A stretch of 64,000 nt of DNA. Origin: Luteimonas aestuarii. Lineage in GTDB: Bacteria > Pseudomonadota > Gammaproteobacteria > Xanthomonadales > Xanthomonadaceae. The notes beneath the pieces are model-generated. The model made no database searches. It had not been told where the DNA came from and worked only from the letters and a program-made list of their open reading frames with translations. Below, piece by piece: positions 1 through 8,732 of the stretch. The translations under genes and the position numbers were made by a program. Positions within the stretch are counted from its first letter, which is position 1. Every line of letters begins with the position of its first letter. The DNA lies in NCBI RefSeq assembly GCF_004357985.1, contig NZ_SMTF01000009.1:1-64000 (forward strand), written 5' to 3'.

Positions 1-296
1 TCGGTGCGGATCATGCCGTGGCTGGTGTCGCGGATGTAACGGATGTGTCGGGGATCGAACGGTGCGAAGAAGCTCGGCCAGCCGGTACCGGAGTCGAACT
101 TGGCGCTGGAGCGGAACAGCGGCAGGCCGCAGAACCGGCAGGCGTAGCTGCCTTCGCGCTTGTTGTCCAGGAACACGCCGCAGAACGGGGCCTCGGTGCC
201 GTGCGAGAGCAGGACGTGGCGCTCCTCGGCCGACAGCGTGGCGGTGATGTCGGCGCGCTGCGCGTCGCTGGGCGGGGACAGGTTGAAACGGGTCAT
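1..296 (-). CDS. msrB: Peptide-methionine (R)-S-oxide reductase MsrB, C-terminally cut by window edge
   Basis: Reduces the R epimer of methionine sulfoxide in proteins, a cytosolic oxidative-damage repair enzyme. The visible N-terminal 98 residues read MTRFNLSPPS... and include the MsrB hallmarks GTEAPFCGVF, the first zinc CxxC pair (ACRFCGLPLF) and SGTGWPSFF. The second zinc pair and the catalytic cysteine lie beyond the left edge, so completeness cannot be judged. The start ATG fits the family start. A different sulfoxide reductase (free-methionine type) lies at the far right edge of the window; the two are not adjacent. Confidence 0.93.
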   Translation of the reverse strand, partial: MTRFNLSPPSDAQRADITATLSAEERHVLLSHGTEAPFCGVFLDNKREGSYACRFCGLPLFRSSAKFDSGTGWPSFFAPFDPRHIRYIRDTSHGMIRT

Positions 297-368
297 GGCG
301 GCACTCCTCGGTGAACACCTGACATGCTGGCGGCAATGGCTTGCATCAAGCCCGCGACGCGTGCGGCG

Positions 369-614
369 TCACTCGGCCGGCAGCTTGAACCAGGCTTCCA
401 CCGGGCCGCTGAGCTTGATGGTGATCGGCTGGCCGCGGCGGTCGAGCGCCTTGCCCATCGCCACGCGGATCCAGCCCTCGCTGATGCAGTATTCCTCCAC
501 GTCGTGCCGTTCCACGCCCTTGAAGCGGATGCCGATGCCGCGCTCCAGTGCGGCGGCGTCATGGAACTTGCTGCGCGGGTCGTTGCTGAGGCGATCGGGC
601 GGGGTGTCGGTCAT
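369..614 (-). CDS. DUF3297 family protein
   Basis: Small protein of 81 residues with no assigned function. It matches the DUF3297 pattern well: starts MTDTPPDRLS, then LERGIGIRFKGVE, EEYCISEGWIRVAMGK and ends in TIKLSGPVEAWF. No signal peptide or membrane segment; probably a cytosolic single-domain protein. Full length for the family. It reads in the same direction as msrB, about 70 bases upstream of it, and could share a transcript. Recognition rests on remembered family sequence; the role is unknown. Confidence 0.85.
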   Translation of the reverse strand: MTDTPPDRLSNDPRSKFHDAAALERGIGIRFKGVERHDVEEYCISEGWIRVAMGKALDRRGQPITIKLSGPVEAWFKLPAE

Positions 615-660
615 GCGGGCGGTCGGGTCGTCATGTAGAGCGCGATTGTAGCCGAGGGCC

Positions 661-1059
661 TCAGCGCGGCCGCGGCACGCGGACCATGCGCTCCAGCAGA
701 TGCGCCATCGTGGCGTCGAAGTCGTCGCACAGGCCGCTGTGCACGGGCGAGGTCTGCACGATCGCGCTGCGCTGCGCGGTCAGCCAGTGGAAGCGCGCAC
801 GCGGCGGCAACTGCCCGATCGGCCCGGCATCGGGCCCGCCGCGGCAGATCGATTCGATCGCGCCCAGCAGGCGCTTCACCAGCGCCAGGTCCAGTCCCGG
901 GTCGAGCGCAAGCGCGCGCGCGGCGTCGAGTTCGATGCGCACGTCGAGGTGCCCGCGCGCGGCGCACGACAGCAGGATGCCGACGTTGATGAACTCGCCG
1001 CGTTCGACGCGCGGGACCAGCCGGATCGCGGCGTAGTCGTAGATGTCAGGCGCGGGCAC
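661..1059 (-). CDS. DUF3037 domain protein
   Basis: Protein of 132 residues beginning MPAPDIYDYAAIRLVPRVER, the typical DUF3037 opening (YDYAxIRxVPxxERGEFxNVGV). No membrane segment or signal is seen. The function is unknown. Its start lies inside the end of the upstream HipA-like kinase gene (14-base overlap), so the two are almost certainly translated together. This pairing of a HipA-like kinase with DUF3037 is, as far as I know, recurrent in proteobacteria and suggests that the small protein partners or modulates the kinase; that is inference. Confidence 0.85.
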   Translation of the reverse strand: MPAPDIYDYAAIRLVPRVERGEFINVGILLSCAARGHLDVRIELDAARALALDPGLDLALVKRLLGAIESICRGGPDAGPIGQLPPRARFHWLTAQRSAIVQTSPVHSGLCDDFDATMAHLLERMVRVPRPR

Positions 1060-1819
1060 GCATGATCTCCTCGACGAAGGCGTCGCGATGGCGCAGGCGG
1101 CGGATGAGGTACTCGGCGTATGCCGCGCGCTGGGTGGCGGCGTCGGCGAAGGCGTCGGGTGCCTCCAGCCAGTCGTCCGGGACCTGCGCGACGATGGCGC
1201 GCAGGGTGTCGTCGTCGAGCTGCGCGGCCAGCGCCGCGTCCGCCGCGGCGATGTCGCCGGCGCAAGGCAGCAACACGTGGTCGCGGATCAGCGGGAACGC
1301 GGCTTCCGCGCGCCCGGTATCGCCATCCCAGCCGTGATGGAAATACAGCGCCGCACCGTGGTCGATCAGGTACAGCCGGTCGTGCCACAGCATCAGGTTG
1401 GGATTGCGCGCGGTGCGGTCGACGTTGCTGGTGAAGGCGTCGAACCAGGCGATGCGCGCGGCCAGTGCGGGGTCGGGCGTCCACGCCAGCGGATCGAAGT
1501 TGGCTGCGCCCGGCAGGTAGTCCATCGCCAGGTTGAGCCCACCGCTGGCGCGGATCAGGTCCTGGATCTCGGGATCGCCCTCGGTCCGTGCGAGCAGCGG
1601 GTCGAGGTCGGCGAACACGATCTCGGGCACGTCGAAGCCCAGCGTGCGCGCCAGCTGGCCGACGATCCATTCCGCCACCAGCACGCGTGGCCCTTGCCCG
1701 GCGCCGCGGAACTTGAGCACGTACAGCCCTTGGTCGTCGGCTTCCACCACGGCCGGCATCGAACCGCCCTCGCGCAGCGGGGTGACATAGCGGGTGACGC
1801 GGACGTGGCGGGGACGCAT
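1046..1819 (-). CDS. HipA-like kinase family protein
   Basis: Protein of 257 residues resembling the compact HipA-like kinase family rather than full HipA toxin (about 440 residues); no HipB antitoxin gene is adjacent. Visible kinase features: a nucleotide-binding N-lobe around VLKFRGAGQG, then LNLAMDYLPGA, the catalytic-loop-like WFDAFTSNVDRTARNPNLM and the metal-binding LIDHGAAL, so catalytic residues look intact. The substrate is unknown. It overlaps the downstream DUF3037 gene, which implies an operon. HipA proper phosphorylates glutamyl-tRNA synthetase, but that target cannot be assumed here. Start chosen at the ATG giving MRPRHVRVTRYVTPL. Confidence 0.82.
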   Translation of the reverse strand: MRPRHVRVTRYVTPLREGGSMPAVVEADDQGLYVLKFRGAGQGPRVLVAEWIVGQLARTLGFDVPEIVFADLDPLLARTEGDPEIQDLIRASGGLNLAMDYLPGAANFDPLAWTPDPALAARIAWFDAFTSNVDRTARNPNLMLWHDRLYLIDHGAALYFHHGWDGDTGRAEAAFPLIRDHVLLPCAGDIAAADAALAAQLDDDTLRAIVAQVPDDWLEAPDAFADAATQRAAYAEYLIRRLRHRDAFVEEIMRARA

Positions 1820-1857
1820 GGGCGGAAGGATAGCGGCGGAATCGCGCGCGGCGGCGT

Positions 1858-2142
1858 TCAGTCCGCCTCGCCGCGGCCCTGGGCACGTGCGCGGGCGATC
1901 ACTGCACGCACCAGGGCGCGATCGCGATGGCGCGAGATCGGCACGGCGCCCAGCGCGATCGCCCGCTCCCGCATCTCGGCCGTCACGTCGTAGTGCGCAC
2001 CGCTGGTCTTGTTCTGGAACGCGCGCCGGGGCATGCCCAGATGCGCGGCGAAGGCATGCAGTTCATCCAGTGTGTCGGCCATCAGGTGCGCCCAACGCTG
2101 GCCACGCCAGAGGGTGACGGCATCGTCGACGTAGATGGTCAC
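1858..2142 (-). CDS. DUF4031 domain protein
   Basis: Protein of 94 residues starting MTIYVDDAVTLWRGQRWAHLMADT, the characteristic DUF4031 opening, and containing ELHAFAAHLGMPRRAFQ and HYDVT. The family is short, soluble and uncharacterised; DUF4031 proteins are often annotated as hypothetical. It lies 38 bases upstream of the HipA-like kinase in the same direction, so it may be the first gene of a three-gene transcript with the kinase and DUF3037. No signal peptide. Family assignment is firm; role unknown. Confidence 0.85.
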   Translation of the reverse strand: MTIYVDDAVTLWRGQRWAHLMADTLDELHAFAAHLGMPRRAFQNKTSGAHYDVTAEMRERAIALGAVPISRHRDRALVRAVIARARAQGRGEAD

Positions 2143-2365
2143 GGTGGTGAAGGCCGAGGGCGGTGGGAATCACGCATTCCACGCAAGATCGTGGCTGGAC
2201 CCGGCCAATGCAATCCCGGCAGCCGGAAGCCTCGGGATGCTGCCGTCCCACTGGCCGCCTGCGATTGCAGGGAAATCCGTCCATTCATCCCACCCATGGT
2301 GGTTTGTGCGGTGCGCAAAACGGCTGTTAGCGTGTCGCGGTTCAAGGATGCGAAGGGGAGGGCTG

Positions 2366-3457
2366 GTGCCCGAGGGATTCATCAAGGCGGTCGCATGCCT
2401 GCTTGCCGCATGGACGCTGTCGCCGGCGGCGGCGAAGGCGGACGAGCCGGAGTTCAATCTCGGCGGCGCCGTCCGGTTCAACTATGGCTGGCTCGATTAC
2501 GGGTCCAGCAGCGGCTTCGAGCCGGAACTGGTGCGCGTGGATGCCAGTGGTTCCGCCGGCAACGCGTTCTTCTCGCTGCAGTACCGCTGGTACGACGGCT
2601 TCGACGCCGTGCACCACGCCTGGGGCGGCTGGAAGATCGACGAAGCCTCCGATGTGCGCGTGGGCATCCAGCAGGTGCCGTTCGGCCTGCTGCCGTATGC
2701 CGCGCAGAGTTTCTGGTTCGGTTCGGGCTATTACCTCGGCATCGAGGACGACTACGACCTGGGCGTGGTCTGGCGGCGTGGCGACGGCGCGCACCAGTGG
2801 CACGCGGGCGTGTTCTTCGCCGACGAATACGGCACCGGCGGACGTCCTGGACGCTACTCGTTCGACGTGGCGACCACCGATGACCATCCCTATCGCGAAC
2901 GCGAGCGCCTCAACCTGCGCTACGAAAACACGCGCGACTGGGCAGGCGGCGAACTGGCGCTGGGCGTGTCGGCATTCACCGGCCGCATCGAGGACCGCGC
3001 GCGCGATGGCCACCACGGCCACCACGGTGCCGCGCTGCATGCGCAATGGTCGCGCGATGCCTGGACCTGGCAGGCGCAGTGGGCACGCTACCGCTACGAC
3101 GTGCCGGAGGCGCGGGTATCGCTGTCGGCGTTCCTGTTCCCGTTCGACATTGCCGCCGAGGCCGACGTGCCCACGCTCAACGTGGCCTACGCCTTGCCCC
3201 GCAGCGGCTGGTTCGATGGCATTACCTGCTACAACAACCTCAGCAGCACCCGGCCGGTGCGCAGCGACCCCGGATTGCGTGAGTCGTGGCAGAACGTCAC
3301 CGGCTGCAGCTTCGCCAAGGGCAAGTCGTTCACCTATGTCGACTGGATCGCCGGCAAGAACATGTGGTTCGCAGGCGGACCTGGCGTCGGCATCGACGAA
3401 CCCGGCGGCGATGGCTGGCGCTCGCGGCTGAACATCAACATCGGATTCTATTTCTGA
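2366..3457 (+). CDS. Putative outer-membrane beta-barrel (porin-like) protein next to betT
   Basis: About 363 residues with a short signal peptide (core ACLLAAWTLSPAAAKA), then alternating aromatic/polar strands such as FNYGWLDYG, WYLGIEDDYDLGVVWRR and a C-terminal ...NINIGFYF ending in Phe, the usual outer-membrane barrel signature. Start: a GTG preceded by AAGGGGAGG at 4 bases is the best-supported; an in-frame ATG 18 bases upstream is possible. It shows no clear match I can name. It lies 76 bases before betT in the same direction, suggesting an outer-membrane uptake channel for the betT substrate. That role is inference from position. Confidence 0.7.
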   Translation: MPEGFIKAVACLLAAWTLSPAAAKADEPEFNLGGAVRFNYGWLDYGSSSGFEPELVRVDASGSAGNAFFSLQYRWYDGFDAVHHAWGGWKIDEASDVRVGIQQVPFGLLPYAAQSFWFGSGYYLGIEDDYDLGVVWRRGDGAHQWHAGVFFADEYGTGGRPGRYSFDVATTDDHPYRERERLNLRYENTRDWAGGELALGVSAFTGRIEDRARDGHHGHHGAALHAQWSRDAWTWQAQWARYRYDVPEARVSLSAFLFPFDIAAEADVPTLNVAYALPRSGWFDGITCYNNLSSTRPVRSDPGLRESWQNVTGCSFAKGKSFTYVDWIAGKNMWFAGGPGVGIDEPGGDGWRSRLNINIGFYF

Positions 3458-3533
3458 CGAGGCCGGCGGCTGCCACGGCCGCCGCGCGCAAGGGGACACC
3501 GGCCACGCACCGGCCGGCAACGAGGAGACCCGC

Positions 3534-5516
3534 ATGAGCACCACGCCCGACGCCAAACCGACCTGGTACCGGATCAATCCCCCCGTCTTCATCACCTCGG
3601 CGCTGTTGACGCTGGCCTTCGTGGCCCTGGCGATCATCGCGCCCGACGTTGCCGACAGCCTGTTCGGTGCCGCACAGGCCTGGGTGGTCGAGACCGCCGG
3701 CTGGTTCTACGTGCTGGCGGTGGCGGGCTTCCTGGTGTTCGTGGTGGTGCTGGGTTTCTCCGGCTTCGGCCGGCTGAAGCTGGGCCCGGACCACAGCGTG
3801 CCCGACTACAGCTACGCGTCGTGGTTCGCGATGCTGTTCTCGGCCGGCATGGGCATCGGCCTGATGTTCTTCGGCGTGGCCGAGCCGATCATGCATTACG
3901 CCACGCCGCCCGTGGGCGATCCGGAAACCGTGGCCGCGGCGCGACAGGCGATGCGCGTGACCTTCTTCCACTGGGGCGTGCACGCTTGGGCGATCTATGC
4001 GGTGGTGGCGCTGTCGCTGGCGTATTTCGCGTACCGGCACGGCCTGCCGCTGACCATCCGCTCGTCGTTGTATCCATTGATCGGCGATCGTATCCACGGC
4101 CCGATCGGCCATGCGGTGGACACCTTCGCGGTGCTGGGCACGCTGTTCGGCGTGGCCACGTCGCTGGGTTTTGGCGTGATGCAGGTCAACGCGGGGCTGA
4201 ACTACCTGTTCGACGTACCCGTCGGCATCGGCGTGCAGATGGGGCTGATCGCGGGCATCACCGTGCTGGCCACGCTGTCGGTGGGGCTGGGGCTGGACTC
4301 GGGCATCCGTCGCGTGTCGCAGCTCAACATGATCCTGGCGGTGGGCCTGCTGGCCTTCGTGCTGGTGGCCGGCCCCACCGTGTACCTGATGCAGGCGCTG
4401 GTACAGAACACCGGCATGTACCTGTCCAACCTGTTCTCGATGACCTTCAACCTCTACGCCTACGAGCCGACCGGCTGGATCGGTGGCTGGACGCTGTTCT
4501 ACTGGGGTTGGTGGATCGCGTGGTCGCCGTTCGTGGGCATGTTCATCGCGCGCGTCTCGCGCGGGCGCACGGTGCGCGAGTTCGTGGTCGGCGTGTTGCT
4601 GGTGCCACTGGGCTTCACCTTCATGTGGATGACGTTCTTCGGCAACACCGCGCTGCACATGGTGATGGTCGATGGTGCCCAGGGACTGGTGGAAGCGGTG
4701 GCCGCGGACAGTTCGGTGGCGCTGTTCCAGTTCCTGGAGAACCTGCCGCTGGCCAGCATCACCTCGCTGGTGGCGACGCTGCTGGTGATCACCTTCTTCG
4801 TCACCTCGTCCGACTCCGGCTCGCTGGTGGTGGACATGCTGACCTCCGGCGGCGATGAAGCATCACCCACCTGGCAGCGCACCTTCTGGGCGGTGCTGGA
4901 GGGGGCCATCGCCGCCACGCTGCTGGCCGCCGGTGGCCTTGGCGCGCTGCAGGCGGCCACCATCGCCAGCGCGCTGCCATTCACCGTGGTCATGTTGCTG
5001 ATGTGCTGGGGCATGGTGCGTGCGATGCGGCTGGAGCTGGTGAAGCGCACCACGATGCGCGAAGCCCGTTTCGTGCCGCTGGCCGGCGGCGGCAGCGTCG
5101 ACTGGAAGACGCGGCTGCAGACGCTGGTGCACCAGCCGCGTCGCCGCGAGGTGATCGGCTTCCTGCGCGAGACCGTCAGGCCCGCGCTGCACGACGTGGC
5201 GACCGAGCTGCAGGCGCAAGGCCTGCCTGCGCGCGTCGACGTGGGCGAGGATGGCCGCGTCTGGGTGGAGGTGGGCCACGGCGAGGAGATGGACTTCTTC
5301 TACTCCGTGCGCCCGATCCCGTACCAGCCGCCCTCGTTCGTGCTGGAAGACCCGCGGCGCACGCGCAGCGACGAGGCGACGTTCTTCCGCGCCGAGGTGC
5401 ACCTGCGCGAAGGCGGCCAGGACTACGACATCATGGGCTGGCGCAAGGACGACGTGATCCACGACGTGCTGGACCAGTACCACCGCCACATGCACTTCCT
5501 GCACAGCGTGCGCTGA
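3534..5516 (+). CDS. betT: BCCT family choline/betaine transporter (BetT-like)
   Basis: Sodium- or proton-coupled inner-membrane transporter for quaternary amines. 660 residues with about 12 membrane helices. Diagnostic motifs: GMGIGLMFFGVAEP near residue 105 and the Trp-rich FYWGWWIAWSPFVGMF around residue 320, which forms the cation-binding site in the family. The long soluble C-terminus (about residues 520-660, ending in a His-rich HRHMHFLHSVR) is the osmosensing-type tail seen in BetT rather than in short BCCT members. An SD sequence (GAGGAG) precedes the ATG. No betAB genes are nearby, so uptake for osmoprotection or for catabolism encoded elsewhere are both possible. Confidence 0.9.
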   Translation: MSTTPDAKPTWYRINPPVFITSALLTLAFVALAIIAPDVADSLFGAAQAWVVETAGWFYVLAVAGFLVFVVVLGFSGFGRLKLGPDHSVPDYSYASWFAMLFSAGMGIGLMFFGVAEPIMHYATPPVGDPETVAAARQAMRVTFFHWGVHAWAIYAVVALSLAYFAYRHGLPLTIRSSLYPLIGDRIHGPIGHAVDTFAVLGTLFGVATSLGFGVMQVNAGLNYLFDVPVGIGVQMGLIAGITVLATLSVGLGLDSGIRRVSQLNMILAVGLLAFVLVAGPTVYLMQALVQNTGMYLSNLFSMTFNLYAYEPTGWIGGWTLFYWGWWIAWSPFVGMFIARVSRGRTVREFVVGVLLVPLGFTFMWMTFFGNTALHMVMVDGAQGLVEAVAADSSVALFQFLENLPLASITSLVATLLVITFFVTSSDSGSLVVDMLTSGGDEASPTWQRTFWAVLEGAIAATLLAAGGLGALQAATIASALPFTVVMLLMCWGMVRAMRLELVKRTTMREARFVPLAGGGSVDWKTRLQTLVHQPRRREVIGFLRETVRPALHDVATELQAQGLPARVDVGEDGRVWVEVGHGEEMDFFYSVRPIPYQPPSFVLEDPRRTRSDEATFFRAEVHLREGGQDYDIMGWRKDDVIHDVLDQYHRHMHFLHSVR

Positions 5517-5557
5517 CGGCGCGCGCCTGCGCGGGCGGCGATGCCGTCGAACGGAAA

Positions 5558-5578
5558 AGCCCCGGCCGTGCCGGGGCT
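5558..5578. terminator. Bidirectional rho-independent terminator between betT and DUF3016 gene
   Basis: Perfect 9-bp stem AGCCCCGGC/GCCGGGGCT with a 3-base loop, lying between two convergent genes. The AAAA run to its left gives a short U-tract on the minus strand, so it should stop the DUF3016 transcript best; the plus-strand tail (CTTCTG) is weaker. Confidence 0.7.
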
Positions 5579-5619
5579 CTTCTGCGTGCCGATTGCAGCA
5601 ACGCGGCGCGCGATCGCGC

Positions 5620-6177
5620 TCAGCGCGTGGCGATGCGCTGGCCCAGCTCGCGGCGCAGCCAGTCGTCGATCATCTGCTTTTCGTAGCGCAGGCTGTCGCT
5701 GCTGCGGCCGATCGAGGCGTTGCTGAGGTACATGGTGTCGCGCAGCCGGCGTTCGCCTTCGTCGACCACGTTGCCGGCGGCGTCGTAGCGCGTGAACGTG
5801 AGGTCCATCATCGGCGGGTAGAAGTCGCGCATGATCCGGATCGAATCCATGTGGATGCCGCGACCCGGCTCGTAACGTCCCGCGCGATCGATGTCGTTGA
5901 TGGTGACTTCAAGCCGTTCGCCCTCGGGCAGGCGTTTCTCGGCTTCCTTCCGCAGGTGGTCGGCGAGCTGGAACACCCAGTTGCCGCGCTGCGATTCCCA
6001 GCGGTTACCACTGAACTTCAGTTCGGTGAACCCGGCCGGATCGTTCCATTGCACCGCGACCGGACCATCGGCCGACAGGCTGCGCGGGGCGTCGGCATCG
6101 GTGACGTTGCGCACCCGGGCGTCGGCCGCCGTGGCGGCGAGTGCGAGGGCAAGCAGCAGCGGGGTGAGGCGTTTCAT
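5620..6177 (-). CDS. DUF3016 domain protein, exported
   Basis: 185 residues with a clear N-terminal signal peptide (KRLTPLLLALALAATAADA) and the DUF3016 pattern: GFTELKFSG, then RLPEGERLEVTINDIDRAGRYEP and ending with ...MIDDWLRRELGQ. The family is made of periplasmic proteins of unknown function common in Xanthomonadaceae and Shewanella. It is separated by about 155 bases from rtcB upstream, with a terminator hairpin between them, so it is probably transcribed independently. No catalytic residues can be proposed. Confidence 0.82.
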   Translation of the reverse strand: MKRLTPLLLALALAATAADARVRNVTDADAPRSLSADGPVAVQWNDPAGFTELKFSGNRWESQRGNWVFQLADHLRKEAEKRLPEGERLEVTINDIDRAGRYEPGRGIHMDSIRIMRDFYPPMMDLTFTRYDAAGNVVDEGERRLRDTMYLSNASIGRSSDSLRYEKQMIDDWLRRELGQRIATR

Positions 6178-6304
6178 CAGGCATCTCCGGGAAAGGCCAT
6201 GGGCGGATACTACGCCTTGGGGCGGTTGGCATCCGGTCTGCCTGGGTGAATACGGCGAGGGGGGGCGAGGCGTCGCAGGCGGCGGTGGCCACGTTCAGCA
6301 AACG

Positions 6305-6330
6305 ATGGGGCGGGCCGAAGCCCGCCCCGT
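6305..6330 (-). terminator. Terminator of slipin-rtcB operon
   Basis: Nine-bp GC stem (GGGGCGGGC/GCCCGCCCC) closed on the minus strand by a TTCG tetraloop, extendable by an A-T and a G-T pair. It begins 3 bases after the rtcB stop codon. The following tail (ATCGTTTGC) is only moderately U-rich. Confidence 0.7.
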
Positions 6331-6332
6331 CC

Positions 6333-7556
6333 TCAACCCTTCACGCACACCACCTGGCGCAGCGTGTGGACCACTTCAACCAGGTCGGACTGCGCGGCCA
6401 TGACCGCATCGATGTCCTTGTAGGCAGCCGGCGATTCGTCGATCACGCCGGCGTCCTTGCGGCATTCGACGTGGGCCGTCGCCTCGCGGTGCTGCGCCAG
6501 TGTGATCTGCTGGCGCGCGGCGGTGCGGCTCATCACGCGGCCGGCGCCGTGGCTGCAGCTGTGGAAGCTGTCCGCATTGCCCTTGCCGCGCACGATGAAG
6601 CTCTTCGCGCCCATGTTGCCCGGGATGATCCCCAGCTCGCCGGCACGCGCACTGACCGCACCCTTTCGGGTGACCAGCAGGTCCACGCCGCCGTGCGACT
6701 CCTTCTGCACGTAGTTGTGGTGGCAGTTGACCGCCATCTTCTCCAGCTGGAACTTCGGCAGGCGGTGGCGCAGTTCCGCAAGCACCCGCGACATCATCGC
6801 CTCGCGGTTCTCGCGGGCGTAGTCCTGTGCCCACGAGACGGCTTCCACGTAGTCGTCGAACAATGGCTCGCCTTCCATGAAGAACGCGAGGTCCTTGTCC
6901 GGAAGATGGAAACCGAGCACGCGGTGTTCGAGTTGCTTGCGTGCCTGTTCGATGAAGTACGTGCCGATCAGGTTGCCGGTGCCGCGCGAACCGCTGTGCA
7001 GCATCACCCACACGGCATCGCTTTCGTCGAGGCAGAGCTCGATGAAGTGGTTGCCGCCGCCCAGCGTGCCGATCTGGCAGCCGAGCTTGTCGGTACGCAC
7101 CTTGCGGTGCTTCTGCTTGATCGCGTCCAGCCGCTCGACCAGCCCGGATTGCGCGATGCGCGTGCCGATGCTGTCGGGCAGCTTCCAGTGCTCGCCGCCG
7201 CGGCCATTGCCGACCGGCACGCTGCGCTCGATGCCTGAACGGATCTGCGCCAGGCTGTCGGGCAGGTCCTGCGCGCGTAGCGTGGTGCGTACCGCGGCCA
7301 TGCCGCAACCGATGTCCACGCCCACCGCGGCCGGGATGATCGCGCCGCGGGTCGGGATCACCGAGCCCACGGTCGCGCCCTTGCCCAGGTGCACGTCGGG
7401 CATCACCGCGACCCAGGGCCCGACGAACGGGATCGACGCGATGTTGCGCAGTTGCTCGTGCGCCTGCGACTCCAGCGGAACGCCGCGCACCCAGCCCTTG
7501 ATCGGGGTGTTGCCGCCCTCGACGTGCAGCAGTTCGAATCGGGATTGCATGTTCAT
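6333..7556 (-). CDS. rtcB: RNA-splicing/repair ligase RtcB
   Basis: Joins RNA 2',3'-cyclic phosphate (or 3'-phosphate) ends to 5'-OH ends using GTP and Mn2+; in bacteria it repairs tRNAs and rRNA cut by endonucleases. 407 residues, the same length as E. coli RtcB and closely similar throughout. Metal and active-site motifs are all present: GVDIGCGM (Asp, Cys), GGGNHF, HSGSRG, NCHHNYVQ and the guanylylated histidine in SHGAGR (about residue 336). Ends in the conserved VVHTLRQVVCVKG. It lies 54 bases after the slipin gene and is likely cotranscribed. The cyclase gene rtcA, archease and the regulator gene rtcR are not in this window. Confidence 0.96.
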   Translation of the reverse strand: MNMQSRFELLHVEGGNTPIKGWVRGVPLESQAHEQLRNIASIPFVGPWVAVMPDVHLGKGATVGSVIPTRGAIIPAAVGVDIGCGMAAVRTTLRAQDLPDSLAQIRSGIERSVPVGNGRGGEHWKLPDSIGTRIAQSGLVERLDAIKQKHRKVRTDKLGCQIGTLGGGNHFIELCLDESDAVWVMLHSGSRGTGNLIGTYFIEQARKQLEHRVLGFHLPDKDLAFFMEGEPLFDDYVEAVSWAQDYARENREAMMSRVLAELRHRLPKFQLEKMAVNCHHNYVQKESHGGVDLLVTRKGAVSARAGELGIIPGNMGAKSFIVRGKGNADSFHSCSHGAGRVMSRTAARQQITLAQHREATAHVECRKDAGVIDESPAAYKDIDAVMAAQSDLVEVVHTLRQVVCVKG

Positions 7557-7610
7557 GTATTCACTCCATTGAAGCCCGCGCGGTGGTTCCGTCCACCGCG
7601 CCGGGCCGTG

Positions 7611-8732
7611 CTACTTCAACGTCACCAATTGCTTCAGCACGCCATCCAGGCCGCCGAACACGGTGAGCTTGTCGATCTTCTCGGTGACCTTTTCCAGCGC
7701 TTCCAGTTCCTTCAGGCGCATCAGCACCGGGGACTCGTCGATCAGCTTCGCGGCGTTGAGCAGGGAACGCGTGGCGTTCGCCTCCTCGCGCCTGCGGATC
7801 ACGTTGGCTTGCGCCGTCTTCTCCGCCTGCACCACCCCGTTGAGGATCTCCTTCATCTCGCCCGGCAGGATCACGTCCTTCACGCCAACGCCCAGCACCT
7901 CCACGCCGAGGCCGGTGAGCTGGCCGCGCACGTAGGCGAAGATATCGGCATCGAGCGAAGCCTTGTCGCCCAGCAGTTCATCCAGCGTCTTGCCGGAAAC
8001 CGCCTTGCGCAGGCCGTACTGCAACTCGAGGTAGACGAAATCGCCGATCTTCGCGACCCTGGTCCGCGCGGCCACCACGTCGGTGACGCGGGTGCTGGCG
8101 GCGAGGTTCACGCGCAGGCTGACCTTGTCGCGGGTCAACAGCTCCTGGCCCGAGACTTCCACCGACTGTACGCGCAGGTCGACGACATCGACGGCCACAT
8201 TCTTCTGGAAATTCCAGAAGGCGTAACTGCCCGGTGCCAGCGTGCGATCGATCTTGCCGTCGATGTACGCCAGGCCGGCGGATTCCGCCGGCACCTCGGC
8301 CACGACGGCGAGCTTGGACAGCGCGCCGAGCTGGCGCAGCCTGCGGGCCACGGCAGCATCGACCTCCATCGAAGCGTCGAGCGCCAGCGTGCGCAGCTCG
8401 ATGCTCGCCAGTGCACGCCAGAACAGCTTGCGCGAACCGGGTGCGAGCACCTGCTCCAGCTTGCCGTTCTTCAGCACGATGCCGACTTCGGCCTCGCCGA
8501 TGTCCGCCAGCATGAAAGTCTCGCCAAGTCGCGTGCCGAGGCAAGCGACCAGCGCGTCGATGTCGCTGCCGATGTACTCCGGCGATGCGACGTTGTGCAC
8601 GCGTACCTCGATCCGGCGCATCGGGTCGAACCAGCGATACACGCCTGCGTCGAGCACGCGCTCGAATCGACGGTTGCGATACACCAGGCCGCGCTCGCCG
8701 TCACCGATCACGACCCTCTTGGTCCAGAACAT
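7611..8732 (-). CDS. Slipin family (SPFH domain) protein linked to rtcB
   Basis: 373 residues. SPFH/prohibitin-type proteins scaffold membrane microdomains or oligomeric assemblies. The N-terminus (MFWTKRVVIGDGERGLVYRN) has no membrane helix, unlike stomatin; it carries two short beta-rich repeats, followed by the SPFH core (VDLRVQSVEVSGQELLTRDKVSLRVN, quoted here in pieces: VQSVEVSGQELL, LTRDKVSLRVN) and a helical tail with GVGVKDVILPGEMKEI and EKTAQANVIRRREEANATRS-like coiled coil. Start: ATG with AAGGAGGAC 6 bases upstream; the open frame continues upstream but has no comparable start. Slipins recur next to RtcB in RNA-repair operons, so it may localise or organise the ligase; mechanism unknown. 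Confidence 0.88.
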   Translation of the reverse strand: MFWTKRVVIGDGERGLVYRNRRFERVLDAGVYRWFDPMRRIEVRVHNVASPEYIGSDIDALVACLGTRLGETFMLADIGEAEVGIVLKNGKLEQVLAPGSRKLFWRALASIELRTLALDASMEVDAAVARRLRQLGALSKLAVVAEVPAESAGLAYIDGKIDRTLAPGSYAFWNFQKNVAVDVVDLRVQSVEVSGQELLTRDKVSLRVNLAASTRVTDVVAARTRVAKIGDFVYLELQYGLRKAVSGKTLDELLGDKASLDADIFAYVRGQLTGLGVEVLGVGVKDVILPGEMKEILNGVVQAEKTAQANVIRRREEANATRSLLNAAKLIDESPVLMRLKELEALEKVTEKIDKLTVFGGLDGVLKQLVTLK

